Translations under genes and position numbers: made by a program
DNA from: Rhodanobacter sp. MP7CTX1
GTDB taxonomy: Bacteria > Pseudomonadota > Gammaproteobacteria > Xanthomonadales > Rhodanobacteraceae
Assembly (NCBI RefSeq): GCF_014205795.1
Contig: NZ_JACHCN010000021.1
Span: forward strand, 1 to 64,000
Direction of reading: 5' to 3'
DNA length: 64,000 nucleotides
Notes under the pieces: generated by a model
What the model saw: the letters and a program-made list of their open reading frames with translations, nothing else
The model's database searches: none
Told to the model about the DNA's origin: nothing
In this document: positions 1-9,108 of the stretch, piece after piece
Layout of the letters: every line of letters starts with the position of its first letter
Position numbering within the stretch: position 1 is the stretch's first letter

Positions 1-90
1 TTGGACGCTTGCATTTCTTTGGACAGGTCGTAACCCTCCATCGCAAGACGTCCACACAATTCACCTGCGCACACTGTCAAAGATCAATCG
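1..90 (-). ncRNA. rRNA operon leader RNA (partial, boxA/boxC region)
   Basis: Read on the minus strand, 86-75 is TGATCTTTGACA, close to the boxA antitermination consensus, and 57-49 is GTGTGGACG, matching the boxC region that follows boxA in rRNA leaders. Bases 53-43 can pair with 12-3, giving the long leader stem used in 16S maturation. No coding potential is evident. The 16S gene itself would begin just outside the window to the left. The identification rests on the ordered boxA-boxC layout and the strong promoters upstream. Confidence 0.72.
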
Positions 91-94
91 CTTG

Positions 95-112
95 TTACTG
101 ATTCCTCAGTAA
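95..112. repeat. Inverted repeat in the rRNA leader
   Basis: TTACTGA (95-101) and TCAGTAA (106-112) form a perfect 7-bp stem with a 4-base TTCC loop. It lies between the proximal promoter and boxA, the place where a boxB-like hairpin is expected in an antiterminated leader. Confidence 0.55.
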
Positions 113-146
113 CTACCTGAGACGTTTCGTCCTAGGTGAGCCGCCC

Positions 147-174
147 ATTCTACATCGCTTTTCGCGACCGTCAA
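147..174 (-). promoter_or_regulatory. Proximal rRNA operon promoter
   Basis: On the minus strand a TTGACG -35 box (174-169) and a TAGAAT -10 box (152-147) are separated by 16 bp and followed by a G/C-rich discriminator (GGGCGG). The short spacer and GC-rich discriminator are typical of stringently controlled rRNA promoters. It reads toward the boxA leader and away from tyrS. Confidence 0.7.
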
Positions 175-239
175 CACCTGCAGAAGAACTTTTTTGCTGC
201 CGGTGTGCCGTGCGATGCGCTGCAGCGGCGGGGTGGCGA

Positions 240-268
240 ATACTAGGTAGGCGACCCCGGTTTGGCAA
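240..268 (-). promoter_or_regulatory. Distal rRNA operon promoter
   Basis: A second minus-strand promoter has -35 TTGCCA (268-263), a 17-bp spacer and -10 TAGTAT (245-240). It lies about 90 bp upstream of the proximal promoter, giving the tandem pair usual for rRNA operons. AT-rich sequence upstream (about 269-300) could act as an UP element. Confidence 0.5.
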
Positions 269-371
269 GCTATTTCTGAAATTATTTTCCAAGCTTCGCG
301 TAAGACGTTGTTCCCATGCGAAACATCCGTTCGCGAACGCATCGCGACGACGTTGCGTCATCGCGATCAGC

Positions 372-1583
372 TCATGCGAGCTTCAACAGCACGCGAGCGA
401 AGTTGCGCTTGCCGATCTGCAAAACCCCTTCGAAACCCGGGGAAAACACGCGTTGTGCATCTTCGACAACTTCTGCGTCGATGCGCACCGCGCGTTCCTT
501 GAGCTTGCGATTCGCCTCGGCGTTACTCGGCGTGAGGCCTGCTGCAGTAAGTAGTGCAGGCAGACGCAGCCCTTCTGCAGGCACGGCGATTTCCGTAAGT
601 GGCAGCAGGCTGGTATCGCCTTCACCGCTCACCACGGCTTGCCAGCCGGCGATCGCCTGCTCGGCAGCGGCGGCATCATGGAAACGCGTTGTCAGCTCGC
701 GCGCGAGGCGCAGCTTCGCGTCACGCGGATTGAGCACCCCGCTGGCGACCTCGCGCTTCATCTGCGCCAGCTCATCCAGCGACACGTCGAAGCTGAGCAG
801 CTCAAACCAGCGCCACATCAACTCGTCGCCGATTTTCATGGTCTTGGTGACCATGTCGATCGCCGGCTCGTTGATGCCGATGTAGTTGCCGAGCGACTTG
901 GACATCTTGTTGACGCCGTCCAGGCCCACCAACAGCGGCATCGTCAGCACGATTTGCGCGGGCTGGCCATGGTGCTCCTGCAGCGCGCGCCCCATCAGCA
1001 GGTTGAATTTCTGATCGGTGCCGCCGAGTTCGACGTCGCACTTCAACGCGACCGAGTCGTAGCCCTGCGTTATCGGATACAGGAACTCGTGGATCGCGAT
1101 CGGTTGCTGCGCGGCGTAACGCTTGGCGAAGTCATCGCGCTCGAGCATGCGCGCAACCGTATGTTGTGCGGCCAGTTTGATCAGGTCGGTCGCAGACATC
1201 TGGCCAAACCATTCGGAATTGAAGCGCAGCTCGGTGCGTGTCTTGTCCAGCACCTTGTAGACCTGACTGGCATAAGTCTCGGCGTTGGCCAGCACATCCT
1301 CACGGGTGAGCGGCTTGCGGGTGACGTTCTTGCCGGTGGGATCGCCGATCATGCCGGTGAAGTCACCGATCAAAAAGATCACCTGGTGGCCCAGATCCTG
1401 AAACTGCCGCATTTTGTTCAGCAGCACCGTATGACCCAGATGCAGATCCGGAGCAGTCGGGTCGAAGCCCGCCTTGATGCGCAACGGGCGGCCGCTTTTC
1501 AGACGCTCGGCCAGGTCCTCCCGCTTGATGATTTCGTCGGCGCCACGCGCAATCGTGGCCAGCGCCTGCTCAAGCTCGCTCAT
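372..1583 (-). CDS. tyrS: Tyrosyl-tRNA synthetase
   Basis: Class I aminoacyl-tRNA synthetase that charges tRNA-Tyr with tyrosine in the cytoplasm. The 403-aa product has the HIGH-type motif HLGH (about residues 48-51), the KMSKS motif (about 226-230) and a C-terminal S4-like RNA-binding region (about 340-400). The ATG at 1583 is chosen over an upstream in-frame ATG at 1628 because it has an AAGGAA ribosome site 7 nt before it and matches the family N-terminus (MSELEQAL). It lies directly upstream of the rRNA operon promoters on the same strand, an arrangement that fits Xanthomonadales. Confidence 0.96.
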   Translation of the reverse strand: MSELEQALATIARGADEIIKREDLAERLKSGRPLRIKAGFDPTAPDLHLGHTVLLNKMRQFQDLGHQVIFLIGDFTGMIGDPTGKNVTRKPLTREDVLANAETYASQVYKVLDKTRTELRFNSEWFGQMSATDLIKLAAQHTVARMLERDDFAKRYAAQQPIAIHEFLYPITQGYDSVALKCDVELGGTDQKFNLLMGRALQEHHGQPAQIVLTMPLLVGLDGVNKMSKSLGNYIGINEPAIDMVTKTMKIGDELMWRWFELLSFDVSLDELAQMKREVASGVLNPRDAKLRLARELTTRFHDAAAAEQAIAGWQAVVSGEGDTSLLPLTEIAVPAEGLRLPALLTAAGLTPSNAEANRKLKERAVRIDAEVVEDAQRVFSPGFEGVLQIGKRNFARVLLKLA

Positions 1584-1697
1584 GCATTTCCTTAGTGGTG
1601 ACAGTGGGCGCAACCGGTGCCGGGACATCCGGCTGTGTCGCCAACGTTAATTGTGCGTTAACCAGGAACCGCACGCAAACCCTTGATGGAAAAGGCG

Positions 1698-1727
1698 TTG
1701 ACGCCATTTACACATGACCGTTATGGT
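1698..1727 (+). promoter_or_regulatory. Putative promoter of the M23 peptidase-anmK pair
   Basis: TTGACG (1698-1703) and TATGGT (1722-1727) are separated by 18 bp, about 40 bp ahead of the peptidase start at 1768. The -10 box matches four of six consensus bases. Pattern match only. Confidence 0.45.
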
Positions 1728-1767
1728 ACCCCCTGTTTGTTACTTTGTACCGCGGGACACCTAGAGC

Positions 1768-3210
1768 ATGGCTGAAGAGAATCAGGGGGCGCGTCATGCG
1801 CGCAAACAGGCCATCTGCCGCAAGGCACAACGTCAGCATTCCCACTTTTACGAGCGCTGCTCGCACTGGTCGTTCAACCGTTCCGCTGAAGTCGAGCCGA
1901 TTCACTGGCATCGCGAGCGTTGGGTGCTCGCCGGTACCGCGCTGCTGATCACCCTGGTGTCCGGCTTCATCATGCCGGCCTGGGCCAGCGCCATGCGTCC
2001 CGCGCCAGTGCCGGAAGCCCATGCACTGCTGACGCTGGCATTGCCGCGGGATACCCCTATCAGCGCACCCGTCCCCACCGTGGATGACTGGCAGGTCGTG
2101 CGCGTACAGCCCGGCCAGACGCTGTCGGACATCTTCGGCGGTCGCGGCCTCAGCATGACGGATCTGCAGAAGGTGATGGATGCCGCTGGCAGCGCGAAGA
2201 CCGCGCTGCATAACATCCGTCCTGGCGACGAGTTCGACTTCCTGCTGGGCAGTGACGGCAGCCTCAAGGGTTTGCGCTTCGATCAGGACCAGGCCAGCCG
2301 AGCCATCATTCGCCTCGATGGTGCACACCCGACGGTCGCCATCCAGCGGCGCGACATGGATTTGCGCGAGCAGGTCGCCCACGGTGTCATCCGCAGCAGT
2401 CTGTACGCTGCGGGCGATCAGGCCGGCATGGACGCCGCGATGGTCGGCAAGCTCGCTGACCTGTTCAAGTACGACATCGATTTCGTGCAGGATCTTCGCC
2501 TGGGCGACAGCTTCACGGTGATCTACGACGATGTCTACCGTGATGGCACCCGCTACGGCGAGGGCAACATCGTTGCCGCTGAATTCATCAATCAAGGCAC
2601 GCGCTACACCGCTTATCGCTTCAAGAAGGCCGACGGCACCGACGGTTGGTTCAGTGAGGACGGGCGACCGATCCAGAAATCGTTCCTGCGCATCCCGGTC
2701 GACTTCACCCGGATCTCCTCGACGTTCAGCGCGGCGCGCCTGCACCCGATTCTGGGCCTGATGCGCGCGCACAAGGGTGTGGACTACGCCGCTCCGACAG
2801 GTACGCCGATTCATGCCGCCGGTGATGGCGTGATCAAGTTCCGCGGCTGGATGAATGGCTACGGCAACTTCGTGATCATCCAGCACAACAGCACCATCAG
2901 CACGGCCTACGGCCACATGTCGCGATTTGCTGACGAAAGGATCGGCCAGCATGTGCAGCAGGGTCAGGTGATTGGCTTTGTTGGCATGACCGGCCTCGCC
3001 ACCGGCCCGCACCTTCACTACGAATTCCGTGTCGATGGCGTGCAGCGCAACCCGCAGACCGTGACTTTGCCGCCACCCGAGCCGCTGCCAGCGGTTCAGA
3101 TGGCCAGGTTCAAGGCACAGGTCGTGCAGCCCCAACTGGCGCGACTGACCGAGCTGGATGCCCAGATCAAACTGGCGCGCGCAAACGCTCCCACCAACAA
3201 CGACAACTGA
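1768..3210 (+). CDS. M23 family murein endopeptidase with LysM/OapA-like domain
   Basis: Predicted envelope peptidoglycan hydrolase, 480 aa. A basic cytoplasmic tail is followed by one membrane segment (about residues 52-74), a LysM/OapA-like region around 108-160 (VRVQPGQTLSDIF), a middle domain, and a C-terminal zinc peptidase M23 domain with the ligand motifs HKGVD (about 336-340) and HLHYEF (about 414-419). Family members of this build (MepM-like) cut stem-peptide crosslinks during cell growth. anmK follows 13 nt after the stop, so the pair is probably one transcription unit linking murein cutting to recycling. The ATG has no strong ribosome site; a slightly different start is possible. 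Confidence 0.9.
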   Translation: MAEENQGARHARKQAICRKAQRQHSHFYERCSHWSFNRSAEVEPIHWHRERWVLAGTALLITLVSGFIMPAWASAMRPAPVPEAHALLTLALPRDTPISAPVPTVDDWQVVRVQPGQTLSDIFGGRGLSMTDLQKVMDAAGSAKTALHNIRPGDEFDFLLGSDGSLKGLRFDQDQASRAIIRLDGAHPTVAIQRRDMDLREQVAHGVIRSSLYAAGDQAGMDAAMVGKLADLFKYDIDFVQDLRLGDSFTVIYDDVYRDGTRYGEGNIVAAEFINQGTRYTAYRFKKADGTDGWFSEDGRPIQKSFLRIPVDFTRISSTFSAARLHPILGLMRAHKGVDYAAPTGTPIHAAGDGVIKFRGWMNGYGNFVIIQHNSTISTAYGHMSRFADERIGQHVQQGQVIGFVGMTGLATGPHLHYEFRVDGVQRNPQTVTLPPPEPLPAVQMARFKAQVVQPQLARLTELDAQIKLARANAPTNNDN

Positions 3211-3223
3211 GAGCAGCGCTAGC

Positions 3224-4378
3224 GTGGATGACGCCTCGGCGCTTTATCTGGGAATGATTTCCGGCACTAGTGCGGACAGCATCGACGTCGCACTGGTCAG
3301 TTTCAACGATGGCCTGCCGCAAGTAAAAGCCACCCATGCCCACCCGTGGCCATCAGCGTTGCGCGATCGCATGTTGGCGCTGGCACAGGGTGAAGCTGCG
3401 CTGGATCTGGACGCCTATGGGCGACTCGACGTCGAAATCGGCCATTGCTTCGCGGACGCCGCCCTGCAGTTGCTCGAGCACAGCGGCACTCCAACATCAT
3501 CGGTGCGCGCCATCGGTTCGCACGGGCAGACCCTGCGTCACCGCCCCACGGGCGAGTACCCCTTCACGCTGCAACTGGGCGACCCCACGGTGATGGCCGA
3601 ACGTTGCCACATCGACGTGGTGGCGGATTTTCGCCGCGCCGATATCGCCGCTGGCGGGCAGGGCGCGCCGTTGCTGCCGGCGCTGCACGCGATGCTGTTG
3701 GCTCGGCCGGGGCACACGCGGGTGATACTCAACCTCGGCGGCATTGCGAACATCACCGTGCTCGCTGCGGACGGCAGCGTGCTCGGTTTCGATACAGGCC
3801 CGGCCAACGGCCTGCTCGACGCCTGGTGCCTGCGTCATCGTGGCGAATCGTTTGACCGCGAAGGCGCGTTTGCGGCAAGTGGCCAAGTCGATCAAAGCTT
3901 GCTCGACGCCATGCTGGCCGATAGCTATTTCGCGCTGCCGCCACCCAAGAGCACTGGGCGCGAACACTTTCACCTGAACTGGCTGGCCACGCATCCGCGG
4001 CTGGCCGCAGTGAGCGTGGCCGACGTGCAGGCGACGTTGCTGGAGTTGACGGCGCGCAGCGTAGCCGCGGCGATCGACGAACAGGCACCTACCGCTGAAG
4101 ACGTGCTGGCTTGCGGCGGCGGTACGCACAACGGCGCCATGATGCGGCGGCTGGGCGAACTGCTGGCGCCACGCACCGTATGCAGCATTGCCGAGTTCGG
4201 CGTCGATCCGGACTTTATCGAAGCCAGTGCGTTTGCATGGCTCGCGCGGCAGCGTCTGCTCGGGCTGCCCGGCAACCTTCCCGCGGTCACCGGCGCAAAG
4301 GGCCCGCGGGTACTTGGCGCGATTTACTCGGCGCCCGCGTCGGGCTCCTCGACACGGGTGTTTTCCGGCGCCAATTGA
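3224..4378 (+). CDS. anmK: Anhydro-N-acetylmuramic acid kinase
   Basis: Phosphorylates and opens 1,6-anhydro-MurNAc released from murein, giving MurNAc-6-phosphate for cell-wall recycling. The product is 384 aa, in the family range. Visible signatures are GMISGTSADSIDVAL near the N-terminus, SHGQTLRH, NLGGIANIT and DTGPANGLLDAW. The GTG at 3224 is preferred: it starts just before the conserved N-terminus and after the peptidase stop at 3210, whereas the open frame runs back to 3158 inside the peptidase gene. The last 55 bp overlap a gene on the opposite strand. Confidence 0.93.
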   Translation: MDDASALYLGMISGTSADSIDVALVSFNDGLPQVKATHAHPWPSALRDRMLALAQGEAALDLDAYGRLDVEIGHCFADAALQLLEHSGTPTSSVRAIGSHGQTLRHRPTGEYPFTLQLGDPTVMAERCHIDVVADFRRADIAAGGQGAPLLPALHAMLLARPGHTRVILNLGGIANITVLAADGSVLGFDTGPANGLLDAWCLRHRGESFDREGAFAASGQVDQSLLDAMLADSYFALPPPKSTGREHFHLNWLATHPRLAAVSVADVQATLLELTARSVAAAIDEQAPTAEDVLACGGGTHNGAMMRRLGELLAPRTVCSIAEFGVDPDFIEASAFAWLARQRLLGLPGNLPAVTGAKGPRVLGAIYSAPASGSSTRVFSGAN

Positions 4379-4641
4379 GTCGCCGGGGTCTGCGCCAAGG
4401 CATGCAGCGCTTCCTCGAACACCCCTCTTTCCTCCGCTCCCCAATGACCGCCAAGCACCATCAGCGCTTGCGGATCGCATAGCGTTTCGCTGGTCTCCTG
4501 CGCGGGTGACACGCCCAGGCCATGGCGCAAGGCATCCAGCATGACGTCATTGACCGGGCACTGCCGCTCCTTGGCCAGCGACCTGATGCGCTCGACCAAC
4601 AGGCTGTCGACATGCTGCAAGATCATGTCCGGCACAAGCAT
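4324..4641 (-). CDS. Conserved hypothetical protein, convergent with anmK
   Basis: A 105-aa acidic protein of unknown function. Its N-terminal half (MILQHVDSLLVERIRSLAKE, then NDVMLDALRHGLG) looks helical and loosely resembles small ribbon-helix-helix-like regulators, but no DNA-binding signature is certain. The ATG at 4641 has AAAGAGAG directly in front; the frame is open to 4734, so a longer form is possible. The 3' end overlaps the end of anmK by 55 bp in tail-to-tail orientation. Codon use is like the neighbours. Function not recognised. Confidence 0.6.
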   Translation of the reverse strand: MLVPDMILQHVDSLLVERIRSLAKERQCPVNDVMLDALRHGLGVSPAQETSETLCDPQALMVLGGHWGAEERGVFEEALHALAQTPATQLAPENTRVEEPDAGAE

Positions 4642-4872
4642 CTCTCTTTGAAAGGTGACCCGGGAACGTGATGTTCCTTGCGCTGACTCGCATTCCGACG
4701 CATCCGGCGACGACTTCCGTGACCCGAATGTCATCTTAGCGCGGCTCGATTCGCTCGATGTATGGATTGCATCGCGAAAACAGCGCAGGGGAAGTTCATC
4801 GCTGGCTACTGACCGCCATTCAGGTCAGCGCGGTCACGGTAGTCAACCGCGACGACCTGATCGCCGCTGCGA

Positions 4873-6195
4873 TTACGTCGCGCCCGACTGATCCACGGCT
4901 TGCTGCATACGCTCGATACCGCGAAAGCGTGGCCACAGATAAGCAAATAACCCCATGGCCGGAAGGATCGACAGCACGGTGATGACGAAATACTCTCCGT
5001 AACCGGTTTCCGCCACGATCCCACCCGCAAAGAAGCCAAGCACCTTGCCGGGCAGATTGACCAGAGAGCTCAGCAGCGCGTATTGGGTGCCTGTGTGCTG
5101 CTTGTTGACCAGCGACGACAGGAACGCCACGGTCGGCGGCCCCAGCAGGCCCTCGGCGAAGTTCTGCCCGGAAATAGCCACGCCCAGCATCATCAAACTG
5201 CCGTGGTGACCGATCAGTAGCAGGTACAAAAGGTTGCTGCAGCTTTCCAGCACGATGGCGATGCCGAGCACTCGCCATACGCCCCAGCGAGCGACTGCGG
5301 CACCGCCCACGAAGGCGCCGGCAATGCCGATCCAGACGCCATAGATCTTGGTGACGGCGCCGATTTCGGTCTTCGAGAAACCCATGTCCCGATAAAACGG
5401 ACTCATGACGCCACCAACGATCGACTGCTCGGGAATCTTGAATAGCAGGATGAACAACACGATCACCGCCGCGAGAGTCCAGCGGTAACGGCGAAAGAAG
5501 TCAGCGAACGGATCGATGACGCTGTCGCGCATCGCCTCGCGCCATGAGGAGGGCAGCATGCGACGTAGCTGCGGCTCTTGCATGACCAGGGTAGTGATGA
5601 TCGGCACCACCATCAGGATCGCCATCAGCGCATAGACCGTGCTCCATGCCATGTGATCGGCAAGGATCAACGCCAATGCGCCGGCAGCGAGCAAGCCGAA
5701 GCGATAGCCCAGCGAATAAGTGGCGACCAGGGCGCCCTGTGCCGACATGGGTGCAATCTCGATGCGGTAGGCATCGATGGCAATGTCCTGCGTGGCACCC
5801 ATGAAAGCAACGAAGAGCGTCGCCGCCACAAAGGGCGCCAGTTGATGCGGCGTAAGCACCGCCATCGCCAGCAAGCCCGCAAGCACACCCAGCTGAGCGA
5901 ACAGCAACCAACCGCGGCGTTGTCCCAACCGGGTAAAAACCGGCAGGCGCCAGTGATCAAGCAACGGAGCCCACAGGAACTTCAGGGCATACGTCATGCC
6001 TGCACTGGCAATCATCGTGATGTCCTTCAGCACGATGCCGTTTTCCTTGAGCCAGAACGCCAAGGTTCCGGCGACGAGCAGAAACGGCAAGCCCGAAGAA
6101 AAGCCGAGCAGACACATTGTCCTCGCCGCCGGTTGCGAAAACGCACGCCACACCGACGGCTTGCGCGCGCCGGGGACGGCCGGCTCAGTCGGCAT
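4873..6195 (-). CDS. ampG: AmpG-family muropeptide permease (MFS)
   Basis: Inner-membrane major facilitator that imports GlcNAc-anhydroMurNAc peptides for murein recycling. The 440-aa product has about 12 hydrophobic segments and the AmpG-like opening MCLLGFSSGLPFLL, followed by LAFWLKENGI. The ATG at 6195 lies inside the exoA stop region (ATGCCGACTGA), overlapping exoA by 11 nt and suggesting translational coupling; an ATG at 6216 is also in frame. Its neighbours anmK and the M23 peptidase support a recycling role. Some AmpG homologues carry other cargo, so the substrate is inferred. Confidence 0.9.
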   Translation of the reverse strand: MPTEPAVPGARKPSVWRAFSQPAARTMCLLGFSSGLPFLLVAGTLAFWLKENGIVLKDITMIASAGMTYALKFLWAPLLDHWRLPVFTRLGQRRGWLLFAQLGVLAGLLAMAVLTPHQLAPFVAATLFVAFMGATQDIAIDAYRIEIAPMSAQGALVATYSLGYRFGLLAAGALALILADHMAWSTVYALMAILMVVPIITTLVMQEPQLRRMLPSSWREAMRDSVIDPFADFFRRYRWTLAAVIVLFILLFKIPEQSIVGGVMSPFYRDMGFSKTEIGAVTKIYGVWIGIAGAFVGGAAVARWGVWRVLGIAIVLESCSNLLYLLLIGHHGSLMMLGVAISGQNFAEGLLGPPTVAFLSSLVNKQHTGTQYALLSSLVNLPGKVLGFFAGGIVAETGYGEYFVITVLSILPAMGLFAYLWPRFRGIERMQQAVDQSGAT

Positions 6196-6955
6196 AGTCC
6201 ACCGTGTACGGCGCATGGTCGGAGAAGCGCTGGTCGCGATAAATCGAGCAGCCGCTCATGCGATCGCGCAGTGAGGGCGTCGCAACCTGGTAATCGATGC
6301 GCCAACCGACATTGTTCGCGCGCGCCTGGCCCCGGTTCGACCACCACGTATACTCGACGGCATCGGGCTTCAGCGCGCGAAAGCTGTCGACCCAGCCGCG
6401 CTGCTGGAACAGCATATCCAGCCACGCGCGCTCTTCGGGCAGGCAGCCGGAGTTCTTCTGATTGGAACTCCAGTTCTTGATGTCGTTCTTCGTGTGCACG
6501 ATATTCCAGTCGCCGCAAATGACGTAGTCACGCCCGCTCTTCAACCACTGATCGAAGATCGGCGTGAGCCATTCCATCACCTTGAACTTGAACTGCTGGC
6601 GCTCGTCGCCGGAGGATCCCGAGGGCACGTACAACGAGACCACCGAGAGATTGCCGAACCGCGCCTCGATGTAGCGGCCCTCCTGATCGAATGCGTCCCA
6701 ACCCAACTCGGTCAATACCTGATCGGGCTCGCGTTTCGCATAGATCGCCACGCCGCTGTAACCTTTCTTGCTGCTGGCATCGCGATAGAAGCAATGATGG
6801 CCATCCGGGCGGAACATCGGATCGGTCAATTGATCCTCCTGCGCCTTGGTCTCCTGCAGGCAGACCACGTCGGCGTTCTGTGTGCGCAACCAGTCGAACA
6901 CGCCCTTGGTCGCGGCCGAACGGATGCCATTGGCGTTGAGGCTGATGATACGCAT
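6185..6955 (-). CDS. exoA: Exodeoxyribonuclease III / AP endonuclease
   Basis: DNA-repair nuclease of the exonuclease III family that cleaves abasic sites and removes 3' blocks. The 256-aa product opens with MRIISLNANGIRSA and shows LQETKAQ (metal-binding Glu), GDWNIVHT (catalytic Asp and Asn), and the C-terminal WRIDYQ and SDHAPYTVD motifs. The start at 6955 has GGGAGA 6 nt upstream. The reading frame remains open far upstream to 7528, but that part only shadows the opposite-strand GNAT gene. It is co-directional with and overlaps ampG. Confidence 0.95.
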   Translation of the reverse strand: MRIISLNANGIRSAATKGVFDWLRTQNADVVCLQETKAQEDQLTDPMFRPDGHHCFYRDASSKKGYSGVAIYAKREPDQVLTELGWDAFDQEGRYIEARFGNLSVVSLYVPSGSSGDERQQFKFKVMEWLTPIFDQWLKSGRDYVICGDWNIVHTKNDIKNWSSNQKNSGCLPEERAWLDMLFQQRGWVDSFRALKPDAVEYTWWSNRGQARANNVGWRIDYQVATPSLRDRMSGCSIYRDQRFSDHAPYTVDYAD

Positions 6956-7027
6956 GGAGTCTCCCGGCAGTGATAGGCGATCATAACAACCGCAGCGCAT
7001 CACCAGCGCCTTTCGTGGTGGCGACAC

Positions 7028-7552
7028 ATGCCCAGACAGAGCAGGCCTGACGTGAACACACCCGATGACTCCAGCATCCGCGTCGCGCCGGTCGATGCCG
7101 CACTGCGCCCGGCGCTGCTCGGCCTGAGCGTGCTGCCGGCACAGCGCGATTGGGTCCGTGTCATCGAGGATCTGCTGGCCGACGTGGCGCTGTGCCCCGG
7201 TAGCGAGCCGATGGCGATCCTGCGAGGCGATACCCCGGTGGGCTATTACCGCATCGAACCGAATGCGCGCAGCGTGGCCGGGCATGATTTCGCGGTGCCG
7301 GCGCTGGGCCTGCGTGCGTTCTTCATCGATGCTTGCTGGCAGGGTCGCGGGCTGGGAACGCAGGCGCTTGCCGCGCTTATTGCCGACGTGGCCAAACGTC
7401 ATACGCAGGCGCATCTGCTGGTGCTCACCGTCAACTGCAATAATCACGCGGCGTTGCACTTGTACCTGCGCGCCGGCTTCACCGACAGCGGCGAGCTGTA
7501 CCATGGCGGCCGTTCCGGTCCGCAGCACCTGCTGCTGCGTATCCTGCCCTGA
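7028..7552 (+). CDS. GNAT-family N-acetyltransferase
   Basis: A 174-aa acetyl-CoA-dependent acyltransferase. The acetyl-CoA binding loop QGRGLG (about residues 108-113) follows the strand ALGLRAFFID, and the C-terminal part contains the family's NNHAALHLYLRAGF helix-strand unit. The acceptor is unknown. It is divergent from exoA and 41 bp upstream of pyrE, so it may be co-transcribed with it. The ATG at 7028 is one of several possible starts; the first 15 residues are poorly conserved in character. Confidence 0.88.
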   Translation: MPRQSRPDVNTPDDSSIRVAPVDAALRPALLGLSVLPAQRDWVRVIEDLLADVALCPGSEPMAILRGDTPVGYYRIEPNARSVAGHDFAVPALGLRAFFIDACWQGRGLGTQALAALIADVAKRHTQAHLLVLTVNCNNHAALHLYLRAGFTDSGELYHGGRSGPQHLLLRILP

Positions 7553-7593
7553 ATCCCGACCGGCCCTGAATCCAACTATTGGCGAGACGACCT

Positions 7594-8241
7594 GTGCACG
7601 ATTATCAGCGCGACTTCATCGAACTCACCCTGCAACGCGACGTGCTGCGCTTTGGTGAGTTCACCCTGAAATCCGGACGGCAAAGCCCGTACTTCTTCAA
7701 CATGGGCCGGATCGATTCCGGTGCAGCGCTGGCCCAGCTGGGCCGTGCCTACGCCGAGGCGCTGGTGAACTCCGGCTTGGCCGTGGACATGCTGTTCGGC
7801 CCAGCTTACAAGGGCATCCCGCTGGCCGCGGCGACCGCCATCGCGCTGGCCGATCAGCATCAGCGGGACCTGCCGTGGGCATACAACCGCAAAGAAGCCA
7901 AGGATCATGGCGAGGGCGGCGTGTTGGTGGGTGCGCCGCTCAACGGTCGCGTGCTGATCGTCGACGATGTGATGACCGCCGGCACCGCCGTGCGCGAATC
8001 GCTAGAGCTGATCCGTGCGCATGGCGCGCAGCCGGCGGGTGTGCTGATTGCACTGGATCGTCAGGAGCGCGGGCAGGGCGAGCGCTCGGCTGCGCAGGAG
8101 GTTGCGGCTGACCACGGCATTCCGGTGATCGCGATCACCGGCTTCGACGATGTGCTGGCGTATGCCGGGGAACGGCCGCAGCTGGCCGCCGAACACGCTC
8201 GTTTGCTGGCCTACCGCGAGCGCTACGGGGTGCAGCGCTGA
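7594..8241 (+). CDS. pyrE: Orotate phosphoribosyltransferase
   Basis: Makes orotidine 5'-phosphate from orotate and PRPP in de novo pyrimidine synthesis. The product is 215 aa, the usual length, with [17 protein letters not shown] at the N-terminus, [23 protein letters not shown] and the PRPP-binding motif [13 protein letters not shown]. The GTG at 7594 is chosen because the protein then starts [11 protein letters not shown], as in other PyrE proteins; a TTG at 7579 is in frame but would add five unmatched residues. Confidence 0.95.
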   Translation: MHDYQRDFIELTLQRDVLRFGEFTLKSGRQSPYFFNMGRIDSGAALAQLGRAYAEALVNSGLAVDMLFGPAYKGIPLAAATAIALADQHQRDLPWAYNRKEAKDHGEGGVLVGAPLNGRVLIVDDVMTAGTAVRESLELIRAHGAQPAGVLIALDRQERGQGERSAAQEVAADHGIPVIAITGFDDVLAYAGERPQLAAEHARLLAYRERYGVQR

Positions 8242-8330
8242 GTCATGACTAGCAAGGCAGGCTCGGTGAACCCGGTCACGCTGGCAGCCGTTGCCATCGG
8301 CGCGTAGCTAGGCAGCGCGATGACGCCGGC

Positions 8331-8336
8331 TATACT
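8331..8336 (+). promoter_or_regulatory. Putative -10 box
   Basis: TATACT (8331-8336) lies 20 bp before the start codon at 8356. No good -35 box is visible at normal spacing, so this is a weak promoter prediction giving a very short 5' leader. Confidence 0.35.
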
Positions 8337-8355
8337 GCCAAGCAAGGGAGAATCC

Positions 8356-9012
8356 ATGCGCAAGTTACTATCTATTTTTGCCGCTGCCACGCTGCTCGCG
8401 GGCGTGTCGGCGCACGCCCAGACAGCCAGCACGGCCAACGCCAGCGCCTACCATTACAAATGGTATGACGGCCAGGGCCAGATGCAATTCAGCGACAGCC
8501 TCACCGCTGATGCAATGAAGTACGGCTACGAAGTGGTCAACGCCCAGGGCCTGGTCATCCAGCATGTGGCGCGACAATTGAATCCGCAGGAACGGGCGGC
8601 GGCGAACAAGCTGGCGGCCGAGCAAGCCGAGCAGCAGCACGCCGTGCAGGAACGGGCCAAGGCCGAAGCGCAGATGCTGTCTGCCTATCCGGACGAGGAG
8701 TCGTTCAAGATCTCGCAGCAGCAGGCGCTGGATACGATCGACCAGCAGATCCACACCACCCAGACCAATCTCCAGATTCAGGAGAAAGCGCTGACTGACC
8801 TGCTTACGCGTGCCGCCGATATCGAGCGCGCCAAGGCGCCGGTACCGAAGTTCCTGGCCGACAGCATCAGCACGCAACGCAACATCGTCACCGGCCAGCG
8901 CAACGCGCTGGAACGCCAGCAGGCCGTGCGAGCGCAGACGGTAAAGCTGCAGGCCACCCAGCTGGTGCGATATCGTCAACTGAAGGCGGCACAAGAACAG
9001 CCGGCGCAGTAA
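8356..9012 (+). CDS. DUF4124-like exported coiled-coil protein
   Basis: A 218-aa secreted or periplasmic protein of unknown function. It has a clear signal peptide (MRKLLSIFAAATLLAGVSAHAQ), then a DUF4124-type beta segment (YHYKWYDGQGQMQFSDSL), then an Ala/Gln/Glu-rich region (about residues 85-215) predicted to be coiled coil. The ATG at 8356 follows AAGGGAGA by 6 nt; an upstream ATG at 8320 would spoil the signal peptide. Proteins of this type are frequent in Lysobacterales. No partner is evident beside it. Confidence 0.85.
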   Translation: MRKLLSIFAAATLLAGVSAHAQTASTANASAYHYKWYDGQGQMQFSDSLTADAMKYGYEVVNAQGLVIQHVARQLNPQERAAANKLAAEQAEQQHAVQERAKAEAQMLSAYPDEESFKISQQQALDTIDQQIHTTQTNLQIQEKALTDLLTRAADIERAKAPVPKFLADSISTQRNIVTGQRNALERQQAVRAQTVKLQATQLVRYRQLKAAQEQPAQ

Positions 9013-9033
9013 GGCGCAGCTCATCACGAATGA

Positions 9034-9050
9034 GCGCCCTCAGTGGGCGC
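9034..9050. terminator. Hairpin between convergent genes
   Basis: GCGCCC (9034-9039) pairs with GGGCGC (9045-9050) around a 5-base loop, followed by a pyrimidine-rich tract (CCTCTTCC). It sits between the convergent DUF4124 and algC genes. It lacks a clean T-run, so termination is possible but unproved. Confidence 0.4.
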
Positions 9051-9108
9051 CCTCTTCCTGCAGCAAGGGTATTGAACACAGGTCCCGGCTCCGCCGAAAC
9101 CTGATTCT

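Noticed and set aside
639..1595. Long plus-strand frame opposite tyrS
   Set aside because: Shadow of a GC-rich coding gene; tyrS has full catalytic motifs on the minus strand.
6956..7528. Long minus-strand extension upstream of exoA
   Set aside because: ExoA has a clear start and ribosome site at 6955; the extension is antisense to a well-formed GNAT gene.
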